From the NCBI GenBank assembly GCA_036227345.1, contig CP109468.1, positions 3,906,001 through 3,970,000 of the forward strand: 64,000 bases of DNA, written 5' to 3'. Origin of the DNA: Streptomyces sp. NBC_01463 (GTDB lineage Bacteria; Actinomycetota; Actinomycetes; Streptomycetales; Streptomycetaceae). Positions 51,679 to 60,755 of the stretch are shown piece by piece. The number at the start of each line of letters is the position of its first letter. Within the stretch, counting starts at the first letter, position 1. The position numbers were made by a program, and so were the translations under genes. The notes beneath the pieces are model-generated. The model was given only the letters and a program-made list of their open reading frames with translations. It did not search any database and was not told where the DNA came from.

Positions 51679-53982
51679 GTGTCCGCGCAGACCGCAGCCA
51701 CCACCGGCACCACCGTCCCCGGTGACCCCACCGGTGACGGCGCCGCCGCAGAGGTCGAGCTCGCCATCGGCGGCATGACCTGTGCCTCGTGCGCGGCCCG
51801 TATCGAGAAGAAGCTCAACCGGATGGACGGCGTCGAGGCCACCGTCAACTACGCCACCGAGAAGGCCCGGGTCAGCTACCGGGGCGCGGACGTCTCCGTA
51901 CAGGACCTGATCGCGACGGTCGAGAAGACCGGCTACACCGCGAAGGAGCCCGCGCCCCCGGCCGTACGGGCCGACGACGGGCCCGGGGAGGGCGAGGCGG
52001 CGGACGAGCTGCTTGCGCTGCGACAGCGGCTGGTCACCGCGGTCGTCCTGGCGGTGCCGGTGATCGCGATGGCGATGATCCCGGCCCTCCAGTTCGACAA
52101 CTGGCAGTGGCTCTCCCTCACCCTCGCCGCCCCCGTCGTCACGTACGCCGCCTGGCCCTTCCACCGCGCCGCGTGGACCAACGCGCGGCACGGCGCGGCC
52201 ACCATGGACACGCTGATCTCGGTGGGCACATCGGCCGCTTTCCTGTGGTCGGTGTGGGCGCTGTTCTTCGGCACCGCCGGGATGACCGGCATGACGCACC
52301 CCTTCGAGCTGACCATCGGCCGCAGCGACGGCGCCGGGAACATCTATCTCGAAGCGGCCGCCGGAGTGACCGCGTTCATCCTGGCCGGGCGCTACTTCGA
52401 GGCCCGCTCCAAGCGGAAGGCGGGCGCCGCGCTGAAGGCGCTGCTCGAACTGGGCGCCAAGGAGGTCACCGTCCTGCGCGACGGCCGCGAGGTCACCGTG
52501 GGCACGGCCGATCTGCGGGTCGGGGACCGGTTCCTGGTCCGGCCCGGCGAGAAGATCGCCACGGACGGCACGGTGGTGGAGGGCAGTTCGGCGGTGGACG
52601 CGTCGATGCTGACCGGTGAGTCCGTGCCCGTCGAGGTCACGGCGGGCGACCCGGTGACCGGCGCGACGCTGAACGCGGGCGGCCGGCTCGTCGTCGAGGC
52701 CACCCGGATCGGCGCCGACACCCAGCTGGCCCGGATGGCGAAGCTCGTCGAGGACGCGCAGAACGGCAAGGCCGCGGCGCAGCGGCTGGCCGACCGGATC
52801 TCCGCGGTGTTCGTCCCCGTCGTGATCGCGCTGGCGCTCGGGACGCTCGGCTTCTGGCTGGGCAACGGGGCGGGCCTGACAGCCGCGTTCACGGCCGCCG
52901 TCGCCGTCCTGATCATCGCCTGCCCGTGCGCCCTCGGCCTCGCCACCCCGACCGCCCTCATGGTCGGCACGGGGCGCGGCGCCCAGCTCGGCATCCTGAT
53001 CAAGGGCCCCGAGGTCCTGGAGACCACGCGCCGGGTGGACACGATCGTCCTGGACAAGACCGGCACCGTCACCACCGGCCGGATGACGCTCGTCGACGTC
53101 CACACCGCCGACGGCACCACCGAGGCGGACGTCCTGCGCCTCGCCGGCGCACTGGAGCACGCATCCGAGCACCCCATCGCCCAGGCCGTCGCCACCGGAG
53201 CCACCGAACGGACCGGCACCCCACTCCCCACCCCCGAGGACTTCGTCAACGTCCCCGGGCTCGGCGTCCAGGGCGTCGTCGAGGGCCACGCCGTCCTCGT
53301 CGGCCGCGAACAGCTGCTCGCCGAGTGGGAGATCCGCCTGCCCGTGGAGCTGTCCCGGCGCAAGGCCGCGGCGGAGGCCGCGGGCCGGACAGCCATCGCG
53401 GTCGCCTGGGACGGCGAGGCGCGGGCGGTCCTGGAGGTGGCCGACGCGGTGAAGGACACCAGTGCCGAGGCGATCCGACGCCTGCGCGGACTCGGTCTGA
53501 CGCCGATCCTGCTGACCGGTGACAACCGGGCGGTGGCGCAGGCGGTCGCGGCCGAGGTCGGCATCGAGGAGGTGTACGCGGAGGTCATGCCACAGGACAA
53601 GGTCGACGTCGTCAAGCGCCTTCAGCGGGAGGGCCGTTCGGTCGCGATGGTCGGTGACGGGGTGAACGACGCGGCCGCCCTGGCCCAGGCCGATCTGGGC
53701 CTCGCGATGGGCACGGGCACGGACGCGGCGATCGAGGCCGGTGACCTGACGCTGGTGCGCGGGGACCTGCGGGCCGCGGCGGACGCGATCCGGCTGTCGC
53801 GCAGGACGCTGGGCACCATCCGTACGAACCTGTTCTGGGCCTTCGCCTACAACGTGGCAGCGCTGCCGCTGGCCGCGGCGGGGCTGCTGAACCCGATGAT
53901 CGCGGGTGCGGCGATGGCGTTCTCGTCGGTGTTCGTCGTCGGCAACTCGCTTCGGCTGCGCGGGTTCCGGGCGGCCGCGTAG
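51679..53982 (+). CDS. copA: Copper-exporting P-type ATPase
   Basis: 767 residues from a GTG with GAGGAGG upstream. One N-terminal heavy-metal domain (GMTCASC near residue 33) is followed by eight helices. The membrane metal site is CPC in [16 protein letters not shown]. The phosphorylation site is DKTGTVTTG, the nucleotide-site HP motif is EHASEHPIA, and the hinge is [15 protein letters not shown]. It pumps Cu(I) out of the cytoplasm. A CsoR-type palindrome just upstream predicts copper induction. No csoR or copZ gene is in the window. Confidence 0.94.
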   Translation: MSAQTAATTGTTVPGDPTGDGAAAEVELAIGGMTCASCAARIEKKLNRMDGVEATVNYATEKARVSYRGADVSVQDLIATVEKTGYTAKEPAPPAVRADDGPGEGEAADELLALRQRLVTAVVLAVPVIAMAMIPALQFDNWQWLSLTLAAPVVTYAAWPFHRAAWTNARHGAATMDTLISVGTSAAFLWSVWALFFGTAGMTGMTHPFELTIGRSDGAGNIYLEAAAGVTAFILAGRYFEARSKRKAGAALKALLELGAKEVTVLRDGREVTVGTADLRVGDRFLVRPGEKIATDGTVVEGSSAVDASMLTGESVPVEVTAGDPVTGATLNAGGRLVVEATRIGADTQLARMAKLVEDAQNGKAAAQRLADRISAVFVPVVIALALGTLGFWLGNGAGLTAAFTAAVAVLIIACPCALGLATPTALMVGTGRGAQLGILIKGPEVLETTRRVDTIVLDKTGTVTTGRMTLVDVHTADGTTEADVLRLAGALEHASEHPIAQAVATGATERTGTPLPTPEDFVNVPGLGVQGVVEGHAVLVGREQLLAEWEIRLPVELSRRKAAAEAAGRTAIAVAWDGEARAVLEVADAVKDTSAEAIRRLRGLGLTPILLTGDNRAVAQAVAAEVGIEEVYAEVMPQDKVDVVKRLQREGRSVAMVGDGVNDAAALAQADLGLAMGTGTDAAIEAGDLTLVRGDLRAAADAIRLSRRTLGTIRTNLFWAFAYNVAALPLAAAGLLNPMIAGAAMAFSSVFVVGNSLRLRGFRAAA

Positions 53983-54025
53983 GGGTGCAGGCCGTCGTGC
54001 GCGGGAGTGGGGCCGGCCCGGTGGG

Positions 54026-54652
54026 TCAGGTCCTGCGCCCGCGTGCGACGCGTTCCTCCATGGCCTTCCGCCGGTCCGGCCACTCCTGCGCGGTGACCGA
54101 GAAGATCGCGGAGTCCCGCAGCATTCCGTCCTCGCCGGGTACCGAGGAGCGGGACCAGTTGCGCAGCACGCCCTCGAAGCGCGCTCCCGTCGCCTCGATG
54201 GCGGCCCGGGAGCGGCTGTTGCGCGCGTCCGTCTTCAGGTCGACGCGTGCCACGCCCCACACCTCGAACGCGTGCCGGAACAGCAGGTACTTGGCCTCGG
54301 CGTTGATGCCGGAGCCCTGGGCGGACGCGGCGAGCCAGGTGAAGCCGACCTCGATCGCGCTCAGGATGTCCTCGTCCAGCCAGTGCCGCGGTTCCCAGTA
54401 GGCCGTGACGCCGACCGCGCGGCCGGACGCCCGGTCCACCTGCGCGTACGGGAACAGCTTCCCGGTAGCGGTGCGGGCCAGCTGTTCGTCGAGGTATCCC
54501 TCGATCTCATGGGCGCGGGGCACCCAGGTGAAGCGGTACGAACCCCGGTCCTCCTCCGCCGCCCGGGCCAGGTCCCGCGCATGCCGGTGCCCCAGCGGTT
54601 CCAGGCGCACCCGCGAGCCCTCAAGAACCGGTCCCTCCAGCGTGAACCCCAT
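54026..54652 (-). CDS. GNAT family N-acetyltransferase (RimJ/RimL type)
   Basis: 208 residues. The opening ([20 protein letters not shown]) and the late segment ([20 protein letters not shown], then [15 protein letters not shown]) are typical of the RimJ/RimL-like GNAT group. These acetylate protein N-termini or small amines with acetyl-CoA. The acetyl-CoA loop is QGSGIN, slightly divergent from Q/RxxGxG/A. It converges with copA. Confidence 0.88.
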   Translation of the reverse strand: MGFTLEGPVLEGSRVRLEPLGHRHARDLARAAEEDRGSYRFTWVPRAHEIEGYLDEQLARTATGKLFPYAQVDRASGRAVGVTAYWEPRHWLDEDILSAIEVGFTWLAASAQGSGINAEAKYLLFRHAFEVWGVARVDLKTDARNSRSRAAIEATGARFEGVLRNWSRSSVPGEDGMLRDSAIFSVTAQEWPDRRKAMEERVARGRRT

Positions 54653-54799
54653 CGCGCACCCCTCCGCTTCCGTCCTCGGGCACAGTCCGCGACGTAGCGT
54701 TCCAGAGGCGGCGGTCCGTGTCGCGCGAATAAGCGCGGGCCGGCGTTGCGGGCAGGCGTGGACGGGCCCGGCGCGGTGTGCGACGGCGCGTGTCCCGTC

Positions 54800-55660
54800 T
54801 CATGCCCGCACGAACCGCACCACCGTCCCGGCCACGGCCTGCGCCGCCGCGGCCAGCGCGGATTCCGGTACGACGCCCACCACCGGGTATCCGCCCGTCG
54901 TCGGGTGGTCGTTGAGGAACACCACCGGCCGCCCGTCCGGGGGCACCTGGACGGCGCCGAGCACCATGCCCTCGCTGGGCAGTTCGCCCGTGCGGGCGCG
55001 CTCCAGGGACGGGCCCTCGGTCCGCAGGCCGATGCGGTTGCTCTGTGGGGAGACGCGGTACGCGGCGGAGGTGAACGTACGCAGGGCGGCGGGCGTGAAC
55101 CACGTGTGGCGGGGGCCGGGACGGACGGGGAGCACGAGTGTGTCGGGCACGCCCGGCCACGGCACCGCCTCGCCGCTGTGGACGCGGCCGGACGGGGGCG
55201 CGCCCAGCGGGAGGACGTCCCCGTCGCGCAGGGGTGCCGGGCCCAGCCCGGAGAGCAGGTCGGCTGACCTGCTGCCGAGCACCGGCCGCGGCCGCAGGCC
55301 GCCCGCGAACGCCAGGTAGCCGCGCAGCCCGTACGCGGCGGGGCCGGCGTCCAGCACCGCGCCCGCCGGCACCCGCACCGCGGCCCCCCACGCCACCGGC
55401 CGCCCGTCGACCGTCACCCGGCAGGGCGCGCCGCCGACGACGACCCGCACGGCGCGGTCCGGGCGGACGGCGCAGCCGGTGACGGTCGTCTCCAGGAGCG
55501 CGGCGGTCACGGGGTTGCCGGCCAGCCGGTTGGCGAGCCGGGCGGACGGTGCGTCCAGGGCGCCCGCCCGTCCCACGCCCAGGTGCGCGTGGCCGAACCG
55601 CCCCTCGTCCTGCACGGTGGTCAGGACGCCGGCGCGGACGACCTCCAGTTGCCCGCTCAT
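54800..55660 (-). CDS. pxpC: 5-oxoprolinase subunit C
   Basis: 286 residues of the biotin-dependent carboxyltransferase-like (KipA/PxpC) family. Segments LEVVRAGVLTTVQDEGRFG, GALDAPSARLANRLAGNP and GGYPVVGVVPESAL are diagnostic. With PxpA and PxpB it forms an ATP-dependent enzyme that opens 5-oxoproline (pyroglutamate) to glutamate. Its ATG overlaps the TGA of pxpB by four bases. It is the last gene of the pxpA-B-C order read on the minus strand. Confidence 0.93.
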   Translation of the reverse strand: MSGQLEVVRAGVLTTVQDEGRFGHAHLGVGRAGALDAPSARLANRLAGNPVTAALLETTVTGCAVRPDRAVRVVVGGAPCRVTVDGRPVAWGAAVRVPAGAVLDAGPAAYGLRGYLAFAGGLRPRPVLGSRSADLLSGLGPAPLRDGDVLPLGAPPSGRVHSGEAVPWPGVPDTLVLPVRPGPRHTWFTPAALRTFTSAAYRVSPQSNRIGLRTEGPSLERARTGELPSEGMVLGAVQVPPDGRPVVFLNDHPTTGGYPVVGVVPESALAAAAQAVAGTVVRFVRA

Positions 55661-56325
55661 GCCGCCGCCTCGACGAAACGCACCCGGGCCCCGGGTGTCA
55701 GCAGGGCCGCCGGTTCGCGGTCCGGGTTCCACAGCGCGGCCGGGTCCGGCATCCGCCCGATGAGCTGCCAGCCGCCGGGCGACAGCCGCGGGTACACCCC
55801 GGTGTAGGGGCCCGCGAGGGCCACCGCTCCGGCCGGGACCCGGGTCCGCGGGGTGGCCCGGCGGGGCACGTGGAGGCGCTCGGGCAGCCCGGTCAGGTAC
55901 CCGAAGCCGGGGGCGAAGCCGCAGAAGGCGACGCGGAACGCGGTCCCGGCGTGGAGGGGGCCCACCTCGTCGGCGGCGACGCCCCACGCCTCGGCGACGT
56001 CGGGCAGGTCCGGGCCGTCGTAGACGACCGGGATCTCCACCGGTTCGCCCGTGTCGCGGCGCAGCGGCGGCACCCGCCAGGTCACCATCTCGCGGGCGAG
56101 CGCGGCCGGGTCCTGTGCGATGCCGTCCAGCAGGACCGTCCTGGCCCCGGGCACGATCTCGCGCACGCCGGGCAGTTCGCCCTTCCCGCGGCGTCGCAGC
56201 AGCTCCGCGTGGAAGGCCTCCGTCTCCTCGCCGGACCCGAGCTCGACGAGCAGCGCGGCAGGCCCGGCGGTCAGCACGAGGGGCGCGGGTCCGCGCCCCT
56301 CCGCGTCCGGGCGGGGCGTGCTCAC
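55657..56325 (-). CDS. pxpB: 5-oxoprolinase subunit B
   Basis: 222 residues from a GTG that overlaps the pxpA stop (GTGA). The family motifs are IPVVYDGPDLPDVAEAWGV, then FCGFAPGFGYLTGLPERLHV (about 145) and GVYPRLSPGGWQLIGRMPDP. It is the KipI-like subunit that pairs with PxpC in cleaving 5-oxoproline. Four-base overlaps at both ends show translational coupling of all three subunits. Confidence 0.92.
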   Translation of the reverse strand: MSTPRPDAEGRGPAPLVLTAGPAALLVELGSGEETEAFHAELLRRRGKGELPGVREIVPGARTVLLDGIAQDPAALAREMVTWRVPPLRRDTGEPVEIPVVYDGPDLPDVAEAWGVAADEVGPLHAGTAFRVAFCGFAPGFGYLTGLPERLHVPRRATPRTRVPAGAVALAGPYTGVYPRLSPGGWQLIGRMPDPAALWNPDREPAALLTPGARVRFVEAAA

Positions 56326-57071
56326 GTGAACGCCCGGACCGCGACGCCCGCCTCTTCCAGCGCGGCCCGCACCCGCCGCGCGATCAGGGCCGCGCCGGGG
56401 GTGTCGCCGTGGACGCACAGGGACCGGGCCACGACCGGGATCCGTACGCCGTCCGCCGCGATCACGCTCCGGTCCACCGCGATCCCGACGCTGCGGCGCA
56501 CGACCTCGTCCCCGTCGTGCACGACCGCGTCCGGTTCGGTGCGCGGCACGAGCGTGCCCTGCGGGGTGTACGCACGGTCGGCGAAGGCCTCCTCGACCGT
56601 GGGCAGTCCCGCTTCGGCGGCGCGTACGAGGAGCCGGGAGCCGGGCAGTCCGAGCACGGTCAGGTCCCCGCCCGCCAGCCGGACGCCCTCGGTCACGGCG
56701 GCGGCCTGCGTGTCGTCGTGGACGGCCCGGTTGTAGAGGGCGCCGTGCGGTTTGACGTACGCGACGGTGGCACCGGCCGCCTCGGCGAACACCCGCAGGG
56801 CGCCGATCTGGTAGGCCACTTCGGCGGTCAGCTCGTCGGACGGCACGTCCATGGAGCGGCGCCCGAAGCCCGCCAGGTCGCGGTACGAGACCTGTGCGCC
56901 GATCCGGACGCCGCGGGCGGCGGCGGTGTCGCAGACCCGCCGCATCACCGAGGGGTCGCCGGCGTGGAAGCCGCATGCCACGTTGGCGCTGGTCACGCAC
57001 GCGAGGAGCGCCTCGTCGTCGGTGAGGGGCCAGCGCCCGAACCCCTCGCCGAGGTCCGCGTTGAGATCCAT
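56322..57071 (-). CDS. pxpA: 5-oxoprolinase subunit A (LamB/YcsF family)
   Basis: 249 residues from ATG 57071, which gives MDLNADLGEGFGRW, the conserved family start, with GAGG 8 bases upstream; an ATG at 57149 would add 26 unconserved residues. Further motifs are SANVACGFHAGDPSVM, VKPHGALYN and SLCVHGDTP near the end. It is the first gene of the pxp operon. The gene upstream on the same strand starts a separate unit. Confidence 0.93.
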   Translation of the reverse strand: MDLNADLGEGFGRWPLTDDEALLACVTSANVACGFHAGDPSVMRRVCDTAAARGVRIGAQVSYRDLAGFGRRSMDVPSDELTAEVAYQIGALRVFAEAAGATVAYVKPHGALYNRAVHDDTQAAAVTEGVRLAGGDLTVLGLPGSRLLVRAAEAGLPTVEEAFADRAYTPQGTLVPRTEPDAVVHDGDEVVRRSVGIAVDRSVIAADGVRIPVVARSLCVHGDTPGAALIARRVRAALEEAGVAVRAFT

Positions 57072-57165
57072 GGGGCCGGCCTCGGCCGGTCCGTCGCCCC
57101 GGTCCGCCGGCTGCATCAGATTCGTCACGCTGCGCACGTTAGCGCTCACCGCGGCCGGCCGTCCG

Positions 57166-57819
57166 TCAGAAGACGCACAGCTCGCTCTCCTTCGCGCCCT
57201 CCAGCTCGTACCGCGTCCCCACCAGCGGCCGGCCCGCGTACAGCCTGATCAGCGTCGCTCCGTCGCCCCGGTAGCGGGCGGGTGCGCGGCCGTCCTGTTC
57301 GGCGCCGAGGACCAGCTCGTCGCCGCCGTCCTCCAACCGCGCGATCAGCAGCGGTGTCTTCTCGCGGCGGGAGCGCGGGCCGAGGAGCCCGAGGGCGTGT
57401 CCGAGTCCGGGGCCCCGGTAGGCCCCGTCGAGCCCCCATGCCTCGCGTACGTCCCCGGCGTGCACCCACTCCCCCAGCGCCACCGCGTCCAGCACCCCGC
57501 CCGCCCCGGCGATCGCCGCACCGGCCTCGGTCATCCCGCGCTCCAGCTCGTCCAGCACCTGCGCGTCCGTCCAGCCGGCGCGTTCGGCGATGTCGCGGTC
57601 GTTGCTCTCGGGGCTGTACACGTCGGGCCCGAACCGGCTCTCCACCACCCGGTCCAGCGCGGAGCTGCAATGCGCGAGCAGATCGCGCACGGTCCAGCCG
57701 GGACACGCGGTGCGCAGGGTGAAGTCGCTCGCCGCGGCGGACCGCAGCAGCGGGAGGAGGAGGTCCCGCTCGGTGCGCAGCAGGAGACCGGGCAGCTCGG
57801 GATCGCGTTCGTCAGCCAT
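57166..57819 (-). CDS. Maleylpyruvate-isomerase-type (mycothiol-dependent/DinB fold) protein
   Basis: 217 residues. The N-terminal DinB-like four-helix bundle shows the metal-ligand pattern CPGWTVRDLLAHCSSALDRV, with the His in LAHC and the later EWVHAGDVREAW. The C-terminal part (about 150-217) is an SCP2-like beta region. Actinobacterial relatives use mycothiol as cofactor or handle thiol adducts. MADERDPEL at 57819 is chosen over an ATG four codons earlier. It is divergent from the HD gene. Confidence 0.85.
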   Translation of the reverse strand: MADERDPELPGLLLRTERDLLLPLLRSAAASDFTLRTACPGWTVRDLLAHCSSALDRVVESRFGPDVYSPESNDRDIAERAGWTDAQVLDELERGMTEAGAAIAGAGGVLDAVALGEWVHAGDVREAWGLDGAYRGPGLGHALGLLGPRSRREKTPLLIARLEDGGDELVLGAEQDGRAPARYRGDGATLIRLYAGRPLVGTRYELEGAKESELCVF

Positions 57820-57920
57820 GGGCCCAGCCAACCACCGCGGGCCCGCGCGGACCGGCGTTCCGCACAGATGTGGCGGGCGGCACGGCCCCGCCGCGACCGG
57901 ACACCCCTACGCTCGTCCCC

Positions 57921-58595
57921 ATGGACGACACCGCTCAGGGCACCCGCAGCACCGACGACGCCGGGCTCCGCGTCCGCTGGCGCGACTCCCTGACCGCCGC
58001 GCGGGCCGGCGGGCCGGGCCCCGACCCGTTGCCGTACGCCGACAACCTGCTGGCCCGCTGGGCCGAACCCCAGCGCAGGTACCACACCACCGCGCACCTG
58101 GCGGCGGTCCTGGACCGCATCGACACGCTCGCCGGTCATGCCGCCGACGCGGACGCGGTACGGCTCGCCGCCTGGTTCCACGACGCGGTGTACCGGCCCG
58201 ACCGGACCGAGAACGAGGAGCGCAGCGCCGTGCTCGCCGAGCGCGCCCTGCCCGAGGCCGGGGTGCCCGCTACGACCACCGCCGAGGTCGCCCGGCTGGT
58301 CCGGCTCACGGTCTCGCACGACCCGGCGGACGGCGACACCAACGGCGAGGTGCTGTGCGACGCGGACCTCGCGATCCTGGCCGCGTCACCGAAGGAGTAC
58401 GCGGAGTACGCGTCCCGGGTGCGCGAGGAGTACGGCTTCGTCCCGGACGAGGCGTTCCGGGAGGGGCGGGCGGCGGTGCTGCGGCAGCTCCTGGAGCTGC
58501 CGCGGCTGTTCCGTACGCCGCACGGGGCGGCGGAGTGGGAGCCGAGGGCGCGGCACAACCTGCTGACGGAGCTGGAGCTGCTCGCCTCGCACTGA
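57921..58595 (+). CDS. HD-domain metal-dependent phosphohydrolase-like protein
   Basis: 224 residues. The HD pattern is RYHTTAHLAAVLDRI (residues 50-65), then AAWFHDAVY with the His-Asp pair near residue 92, and a late Asp in LCDADLAILAA. This matches the group of predicted metal-dependent HD hydrolases found as single-domain actinobacterial proteins; the substrate is unknown. A 12-bp stem (58607-58630) follows the stop. Confidence 0.87.
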   Translation: MDDTAQGTRSTDDAGLRVRWRDSLTAARAGGPGPDPLPYADNLLARWAEPQRRYHTTAHLAAVLDRIDTLAGHAADADAVRLAAWFHDAVYRPDRTENEERSAVLAERALPEAGVPATTTAEVARLVRLTVSHDPADGDTNGEVLCDADLAILAASPKEYAEYASRVREEYGFVPDEAFREGRAAVLRQLLELPRLFRTPHGAAEWEPRARHNLLTELELLASH

Positions 58596-58606
58596 GCGGG
58601 CGGGGC

Positions 58607-58630
58607 CTCTTTCCGGCCGGCCGGAAGGAG
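58607..58630. terminator. Hairpin between HD and MFS genes
   Basis: The 16-base core TTCCGGCCGGCCGGAA is a perfect palindrome. Flanking bases extend the stem to 12 pairs with one G-T wobble. It lies 12 bases after the HD-gene stop. It is a probable terminator, or an operator for the MFS gene that starts 67 bases further on. Confidence 0.5.
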
Positions 58631-58696
58631 CCGGTGAACGAGGCCGGGGAACGGGGCCGGGGAATGCGACGGTCTGTTTCGCTGTTGGCACCTGTC

Positions 58697-59962
58697 ATGC
58701 CCGACTCTGCCGCTAGCCGCTCCCGCATGCCCCTGGCCGTGTACATCCTGGGACTCTCGGTCTTCGCTCTCGGTACGAGCGAGTTCATGCTCTCCGGGCT
58801 GCTGCCGCCCATCGCCGATGACATGAACGTGTCGATCCCGCGCGCGGGTCTCCTCATATCCGCGTTCGCGATAGGCATGGTGGTGGGCGCCCCGCTGCTC
58901 GCCGTCGCCACGCTCCGGCTGCCGCGCCGCACCACGCTCATCGCGCTGATCTCGGTCTTCGGCCTCGGGCAGGTCGCGGGCGCGCTCGCGCCGACGTACG
59001 AGATCCTCTTCGCCTCCCGGGTGATCAGCGCCTTCGCCTGCGCCGGGTTCTGGGCGGTGGGCGCCGCCGTCGCCATCGCGATGGTGCCGGTGAACTCGCG
59101 CGCCCGTGCGATGGCCGTGATGATCGGCGGGCTCTCGATCGCGAACGTCCTGGGTGTGCCGCTGGGGGCCTTCCTCGGCGAGAACCTGGGCTGGCGCTCG
59201 GCGTTCTGGGCGGTCGGCGCGGCCTCCGCGGTGGCCCTGGCCGGGGTGGCGACGATGATCCCCCGCATCCCGCTCCCGGACGAGAAGCCGCAGCTCAAGC
59301 GGGAGATGGCCATCTACCGCGACCGTCAGGTGTGGCTCTCCATCGTGATCACCGCGCTCGCGGCGGGCGGAGTGTTCTGCGCGTTCAGCTATCTGGCGCC
59401 GCTGCTGACGGACGTCGCCGGTCTCGACTCGGGCTGGGTGCCGACCGTGCTCGCGCTGTTCGGGGTCGGTGCGCTGATCGGTACGACGATCGGCGGCCGG
59501 GTCGCGGACGCGCACCTCTTCGGGGTGCTGCTGAGCGGCATCACGGCGTCGACGGTGTTCCTGGCCGCGCTGGCGCTGTTCGCGTCGAGCCAGGTCGCGG
59601 TGATCGTGCTGGCCTTCCTGCTGGGTCTGTCGGCGTTCTTCACCGCTCCGGCGCTGAACGCCCGGATGTTCAACGTCGCGGGCGCCGCCCCGACCCTGGC
59701 GGGTGCGACGACGACCGCCGCGTTCAACCTGGGCAACACGGGTGGCCCGTGGCTGGGCGGCACGGTGATCGACCTGGACTTCGGTTTCGCGGCGACCGCG
59801 TGGGCGGGGGCGGCGATGACCGTGGTGGCGCTGGTGACGGTGGTGTTCTCGCTGCGGCTGCAGCGCTCCCGCACCTCGGCGTCCCGGCTGGTGGCGGGTG
59901 CGCCGGCCGCCGTCGGGGTGCAGGGCAGAGCGGCGGAGGCCGCCTGCCAGAAGGCCGTGTGA
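58697..59962 (+). CDS. MFS transporter, DHA1/Cmx-like
   Basis: 421 residues with twelve helices. The opening PLAVYILGLSVFALGTSEFM and GLLPPIADDM is shared by DHA1 drug exporters, including actinobacterial chloramphenicol exporters (Cmx/CmlR) and arabinose-efflux-like proteins. The start is uncertain: ATGs at 58664 (with GGGG 8-11 bases upstream), 58697 and 58727 are in frame. The substrate cannot be deduced, so I do not call it a resistance gene. No linked regulator is present. Confidence 0.87.
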   Translation: MPDSAASRSRMPLAVYILGLSVFALGTSEFMLSGLLPPIADDMNVSIPRAGLLISAFAIGMVVGAPLLAVATLRLPRRTTLIALISVFGLGQVAGALAPTYEILFASRVISAFACAGFWAVGAAVAIAMVPVNSRARAMAVMIGGLSIANVLGVPLGAFLGENLGWRSAFWAVGAASAVALAGVATMIPRIPLPDEKPQLKREMAIYRDRQVWLSIVITALAAGGVFCAFSYLAPLLTDVAGLDSGWVPTVLALFGVGALIGTTIGGRVADAHLFGVLLSGITASTVFLAALALFASSQVAVIVLAFLLGLSAFFTAPALNARMFNVAGAAPTLAGATTTAAFNLGNTGGPWLGGTVIDLDFGFAATAWAGAAMTVVALVTVVFSLRLQRSRTSASRLVAGAPAAVGVQGRAAEAACQKAV

Positions 59963-60040
59963 GCGGCGGCGGGACAGCGGCCGTGGATTCTTGTCGCCAT
60001 GCCCGCCCGGCGGACTCCCCCGTTGTCTAGTGTGGGCGGC

Positions 60041-60670
60041 ATGCCGGATCAACAAAATGTAGAAGACGAGGCGGCCCAGGTGCGGGCGGCGTGGACCTGG
60101 CTCACGGGCTGGCTGGGAGAGAACGCCCCGGGCTCCGCCGCGTCCCTGCGGCCGGGCGCGTCCGATGACCGCGTGGCGCAGGCCGAACAGCGGCTGGGTT
60201 TCACCCTGCCCGCCTCCCTGCGCGCCCTGTGGACACTGAACGACGGCGTCGTCCACAGCCGAACCGGCGCGAGCGCCTTCCTGGACGGGCACGGGCCGCT
60301 GCCGATCGAGACCGCCCTGGACACTCACGGCGCCCTGTCCGACGCCTGGCCCGACTGGGACCCGCTGTGGCTTCCGTTCACCGCGAACGAGGTGGACGAG
60401 CCGTGGAGCGGCGACTTCATCCACTGCGGCACCGGAGCGACCGGTTTCTGGGGCATGGAGGACATGGAGGACGAACCGGGGATGCACGGCGACGGGTCCG
60501 GTGGTGCACTGACCCTGCCCGGCATGCTGGCACAGATCGTCGAAGCCCTGCGAGAGGGCACGGGGCCGAGGATCGGCAGCACCAGCGCCCCGGGGATCGT
60601 GGACGGCGGCCTGGTGTGGATGGACCCGCGGGACGTGTGGATGCCCGGCTGGACGCCGCTGCACCCCTGA
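60041..60670 (+). CDS. SMI1/KNR4 (SUKH) family protein
   Basis: 209 residues. The SUKH core starts with AQAEQRLGFTLPASLRALWT (about 45-65), then LNDGVVH and DPLWLPFTANEV, and ends with VWMDPRDVWMPGW. SUKH proteins are a common immunity family against nuclease toxins, and also occur as general binding proteins. It converges with a large secreted protein that has a NucA/NucB-like nuclease end. A long hairpin terminator lies between the two stops. Confidence 0.85.
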   Translation: MPDQQNVEDEAAQVRAAWTWLTGWLGENAPGSAASLRPGASDDRVAQAEQRLGFTLPASLRALWTLNDGVVHSRTGASAFLDGHGPLPIETALDTHGALSDAWPDWDPLWLPFTANEVDEPWSGDFIHCGTGATGFWGMEDMEDEPGMHGDGSGGALTLPGMLAQIVEALREGTGPRIGSTSAPGIVDGGLVWMDPRDVWMPGWTPLHP

Positions 60671-60694
60671 CCGTCGCCACCCCGGCGGAACCGC

Positions 60695-60737
60695 GGGTGG
60701 AGCGGACCCCCGGTTCGGCCGGGGTTCCGCTCCACCC
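60695..60737. terminator. Bidirectional terminator between SUKH and secreted nuclease genes
   Basis: GGGTGGAGCGGA pairs perfectly with TCCGCTCCACCC. After one mismatch, CCCCGG pairs with CCGGGG around a TTCGG loop, giving 18 base pairs in 43 bases. It lies 25 bases after the plus-strand stop and 18 after the minus-strand stop. Confidence 0.8.
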
Positions 60738-60755
60738 TTGGTGTGTGCGCCGGGC

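Noticed and set aside
58697..59962. Chloramphenicol resistance gene
   Set aside because: The N-terminal motif is shared by many DHA1 exporters, and the sequence alone does not show drug specificity.
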